A program made the position numbers and the translations under genes. Source: Saccharopolyspora flava (GTDB lineage Bacteria > Actinomycetota > Actinomycetes > Mycobacteriales > Pseudonocardiaceae). From it: 64,000 nt of DNA. Below, in pieces: positions 62,055 through 64,000 of this stretch. The notes beneath the pieces are model-generated. The model did no database searches. It was not told where the DNA came from and was given only the letters and a program-made list of their open reading frames with translations. Numbering within the stretch: position 1 is the stretch's first letter; each line of letters opens with the position of its first letter. Location of the stretch: positions 558,001 to 622,000 of the forward strand of contig NZ_FOZX01000003.1 of assembly GCF_900116135.1 (NCBI RefSeq), read 5' to 3'.

Positions 62055-63230
62055 TCAGTCGCGACTGTCAGCCGGGTCCAGGCCGAGCAGCGGGAACACC
62101 GCGTGCCGGGCGTCGCGGATCGCGGTGTCGACCGCGGAGGCGGTCACCCCCGACCAGCGCTCGAAGGACGGGTCGGCCCCGTCCGACATCGACGTCGGCA
62201 TCGGCACGTTCTGAGCACGCCGGACGGCGTGCGCGATCCAATCCTCGGGGATGGTCGTCTCCGGCGCGATATCCCGGTTCAGCAGCGTCGCCAGCAGGTG
62301 CGTCCAGGCCCGCGGCACCACCCGGAACAGCGAGTAGCCCCCGCCGCCCAGCGCCAGCCACTTGCCGCCGGCGTAGCTCTCGGCCAGCTCGCGCAGGTCC
62401 TGGTAGGTCGCGCGCTGCGCGTCGACCGTCAGCGCCAGGTCGGCGAGCGGGTCGTCGCGGTGCGCGTCGGCCCCGCACTGGGTGACCAGCACCTGCGGCC
62501 GGAACTGGTCCAGCACCGACGGGACCACCGCGTGGAAGGCGCGGCGCCAGTCGGCGTCACCGGTGCCGGGCGGCAGCGGGATGTTGACCGCGCTGCCGTC
62601 GGCGTTGCCGCGCCCGACCTCGGTGGCGAAACCGGTTCCCGGCCACAGCGTCACCGGGTGCTGGTGCAGCGAGATCGTCATGACCCGCGGGTCGTCGTAG
62701 AAGGCCGCCTGCACCCCGTCGCCGTGGTGCACGTCGACGTCGAGGTAGGCGATGCGCTCCACGCCCTGCTCCAGCATCCAGGCGATGGCCACCGAGCAGT
62801 CGTTGTAGACGCAGAACCCGGCGGCGTGATCGGCCATCGCGTGGTGCAGGCCGCCGGCTATGTTGACCGCCCGGTCCGCCGCGCCCGAGACGATCTGCTC
62901 GGCGGCCTTGATCGACGCTCCCGCGATCAGGGCGGAGGCCTCGTGCATCCGGTCGAAGACCGGGTTGTCGTCGGTGCCCAGGCCGTGCCCGACCTCCCAG
63001 GCGCTCAGCGGTGCGGCGCGCACCGCGGCCATGTACTCGGCGGTGTGCACGCGCAGCAGGTCCTGCTCGGTGGCGGGCTCGGGCTTGATCGTCTCCACGC
63101 CGTCGAGGACGCCGAGCGCGTTGGCCAGCCGCATGGTCAGGTCCAGGCGGATCGGATGCAGCGGATGGTGCCCGCCCAGGTCGTACTCGAGCACCGACTC
63201 GTCCCAGACCACGGCCAACTGAGAACCCAT
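62055..63230 (-). CDS. acuC: AcuC-like protein lysine deacetylase (class I HDAC fold)
   Basis: A 391-residue zinc-dependent deacetylase. The active-site histidines are in AGGLHHAMADHAAGF (about 126-140). Metal ligands are in YLDVDVHHGDGVQAAFYDD (Asp166, His168) and the later DxxxxD region, and LALGGGGYSLF provides the tyrosine. Directly followed (12 bp) by the Pat-like acetyltransferase, it suggests one operon for reversible acetylation of acetyl-CoA synthetase, parallel to acuABC in Bacillus. TAGCGT lies 7 nt before the ATG at 63230. Confidence 0.9.
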   Translation of the reverse strand: MGSQLAVVWDESVLEYDLGGHHPLHPIRLDLTMRLANALGVLDGVETIKPEPATEQDLLRVHTAEYMAAVRAAPLSAWEVGHGLGTDDNPVFDRMHEASALIAGASIKAAEQIVSGAADRAVNIAGGLHHAMADHAAGFCVYNDCSVAIAWMLEQGVERIAYLDVDVHHGDGVQAAFYDDPRVMTISLHQHPVTLWPGTGFATEVGRGNADGSAVNIPLPPGTGDADWRRAFHAVVPSVLDQFRPQVLVTQCGADAHRDDPLADLALTVDAQRATYQDLRELAESYAGGKWLALGGGGYSLFRVVPRAWTHLLATLLNRDIAPETTIPEDWIAHAVRRAQNVPMPTSMSDGADPSFERWSGVTASAVDTAIRDARHAVFPLLGLDPADSRD

Positions 63231-63243
63231 GTGCGGGACGCTA
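63231..63243 (-). promoter_or_regulatory. -10 box for leaderless acuC transcript
   Basis: TAGCGT (63243-63238 on the minus strand) is followed by 7 nt and the ATG at 63230. Confidence 0.45.
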
Positions 63244-63277
63244 CCTCCCGGCAGCGCCCCGACACAGGGGCTCGACC

Positions 63278-63292
63278 GTCCGAAATGCCCGG
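63278..63292. repeat. isolated core of the palindromic repeat family (tentative)
   Basis: GTCCGAAATGCCCGG is identical over 15 nt to the core/right-arm junction of copy B (36360-36374), but no inverted arms flank it. It may be a decayed copy or coincidence. Confidence 0.35.
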
Positions 63293-63316
63293 CGGGATGG
63301 CGTGCGCGCCGAGGGC

Positions 63317-64000
63317 TCAGCCGGGCTCCGGCCCGGTCGCCGCCGGTCGTGACGGGTCCGCCGCCCAGTTCGACCACGAGCCCGCGTAGAGCGCGGCAGG
63401 CGCCTGGGCATCGGTGACGCCGGCGTGTTCCAGCGCCAGCAGCACCGAGCAGGCCGTGACGCCCGAGCCGCAGTAGGCGCCGACGGCGGTGTCACCGGTG
63501 ACGCCCAGGTCGGCGAAGCGCTCGGCCAGCTCCGCGGGCAAACGCCACTTGCCGGTGGAACCGGTGTGCTCGCCGAACGGCGCGTTGCGCGCGCCCGGGA
63601 CGTGCCCGGCCCGCGGGTCCATCGGTTCCACGTCGCCCCGGTAGCGCTCCGGGGCCCGGGCGTCGAGCAGCACGCCGTCGCGGGCCAGCGCAGCAGCCTG
63701 GTCGGCGTCGATCACAGGCATCGACCCGGGACGCACCCGGAACCCGCCATCACTCGGTCCGGGGACATCGGTGGTGGTCGGCTTGCCCTCGGCGGTCCAC
63801 GCCGCGTAGCCGCCGTCGAGCACGGCCACCGACCGGTGCCCGGCCCAGCGCAGCAACCACCACGCGCGCGCCGCCGCCGAACCGTTGTCGGCGTCGTAGA
63901 CCACGACAGGGCGGTCGGCATCGACCCCCGCACGGCGCAGCACCTCCTGCAGCGCGGCCGGATCGGGCAGCGGATGCCGCCCGGCCGGGCCGGGCTCGGC
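63317..64000 (-). CDS. rhodanese-type sulfurtransferase (5' end beyond window)
   Basis: Two-domain sulfurtransferase (thiosulfate or 3-mercaptopyruvate type), of which the last ~227 residues are present; the N-terminus lies outside the window. The visible part begins AEPGPAGRHPLPDPAALQ in the first rhodanese domain. The second domain carries LLDARAPERYRGDVEPMD, RAGHVPGARNAP and the active-site loop AYCGSGVTACSVLLAL with the catalytic cysteine. CGSGVTA is the 3-mercaptopyruvate sulfurtransferase/SseA-like version of the loop. It follows in the same direction as acuC, upstream of it. Confidence 0.9.
   Translation of the reverse strand, partial: AEPGPAGRHPLPDPAALQEVLRRAGVDADRPVVVYDADNGSAAARAWWLLRWAGHRSVAVLDGGYAAWTAEGKPTTTDVPGPSDGGFRVRPGSMPVIDADQAAALARDGVLLDARAPERYRGDVEPMDPRAGHVPGARNAPFGEHTGSTGKWRLPAELAERFADLGVTGDTAVGAYCGSGVTACSVLLALEHAGVTDAQAPAALYAGSWSNWAADPSRPAATGPEPG

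Noticed and set aside
59361-63389. Plus-strand frame of about 1342 codons across the Pat-like and acuC genes
   Set aside because: It spans two clear minus-strand genes and is rich in His, Arg, Val and Gly with no domain signal; a compositional shadow.

Overview
This 64 kb window is high-GC chromosomal DNA from an actinobacterium, most likely a Pseudonocardiaceae member close to Saccharopolyspora or Amycolatopsis. The genus is an inference. Evidence for the phylum is the GTG-rich starts, the coproporphyrin-dependent haem genes (hemE-hemY-chdC), the run of Actinobacteria-specific DUF families (3000, 3039, 3093, 3099, 3159, 3710, 4193, 7455), polyphosphate glucokinase, and a lysine/alanine-rich principal sigma factor. 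Much of the gene order matches, from memory, the M. tuberculosis Rv2676c-Rv2711 region. The hemE-DUF3000-response regulator-rnd-fadA-fadB order matches the S. coelicolor whiI region. No rRNA, tRNA, CRISPR array, transposase or phage gene was seen.

Layout. 1-5.4 kb: partial DUF4389 gene, a small membrane protein, msrB, the haem operon hemE-hemY-chdC (minus), and DUF3000. 5.8-11.6 kb: a WhiI-like response regulator, ribonuclease D, and the fadA-fadB beta-oxidation operon behind a double palindromic operator. 11.6-15.5 kb: a two-component system and dxs. 15.7-19.8 kb: an ESX/WXG100-type cassette (YbaB-like, WXG100-like, CpnT-like protein) meeting two opposing membrane-protein genes. 19.9-30.7 kb: an orphan ATPase/DUF234 gene with an unusually AT-rich leader, then a conserved block (RNA m5U methyltransferase, APC transporter, two TrkA proteins, DUF3159, OB-fold, DUF3710, dut, DUF3093, DUF4193, cei). 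30.8-34.3 kb: suhB, ppgK, sigA. 34.8-41.9 kb: small zinc protein, class V aminotransferase, helicase, YihY protein, DUF3039, DUF3099, PlsC and a TetR regulator. 42-50.2 kb: an operon of permease, two DUF1989 proteins, biotin carboxylase and allophanate hydrolase. It would usually be annotated for urea but is better read as guanidine assimilation. 50.3-54.8 kb: HhH-GPD protein, isochorismatase-like hydrolase, methyltransferase, dtd and sigB. 55-64 kb: a PtpB-like phosphatase, class I fumarase, a lipoprotein, an alpha/beta hydrolase, a Pat-like acetyltransferase next to an AcuC-like deacetylase, and a truncated sulfurtransferase.

The strongest non-coding observations are these. A family of three ~73 bp palindromic elements has constant 22 bp asymmetric cores (7.9, 36.3 and 50.2 kb). 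Many start codons lie 6-8 nt after a TANNNT -10 box, suggesting leaderless transcripts. One 24 bp divergent promoter (dut/DUF3093) has -10 boxes that overlap on opposite strands. A palindromic operator sits in front of the guanidine-type operon. An ECF-sigma-type promoter precedes sigB.
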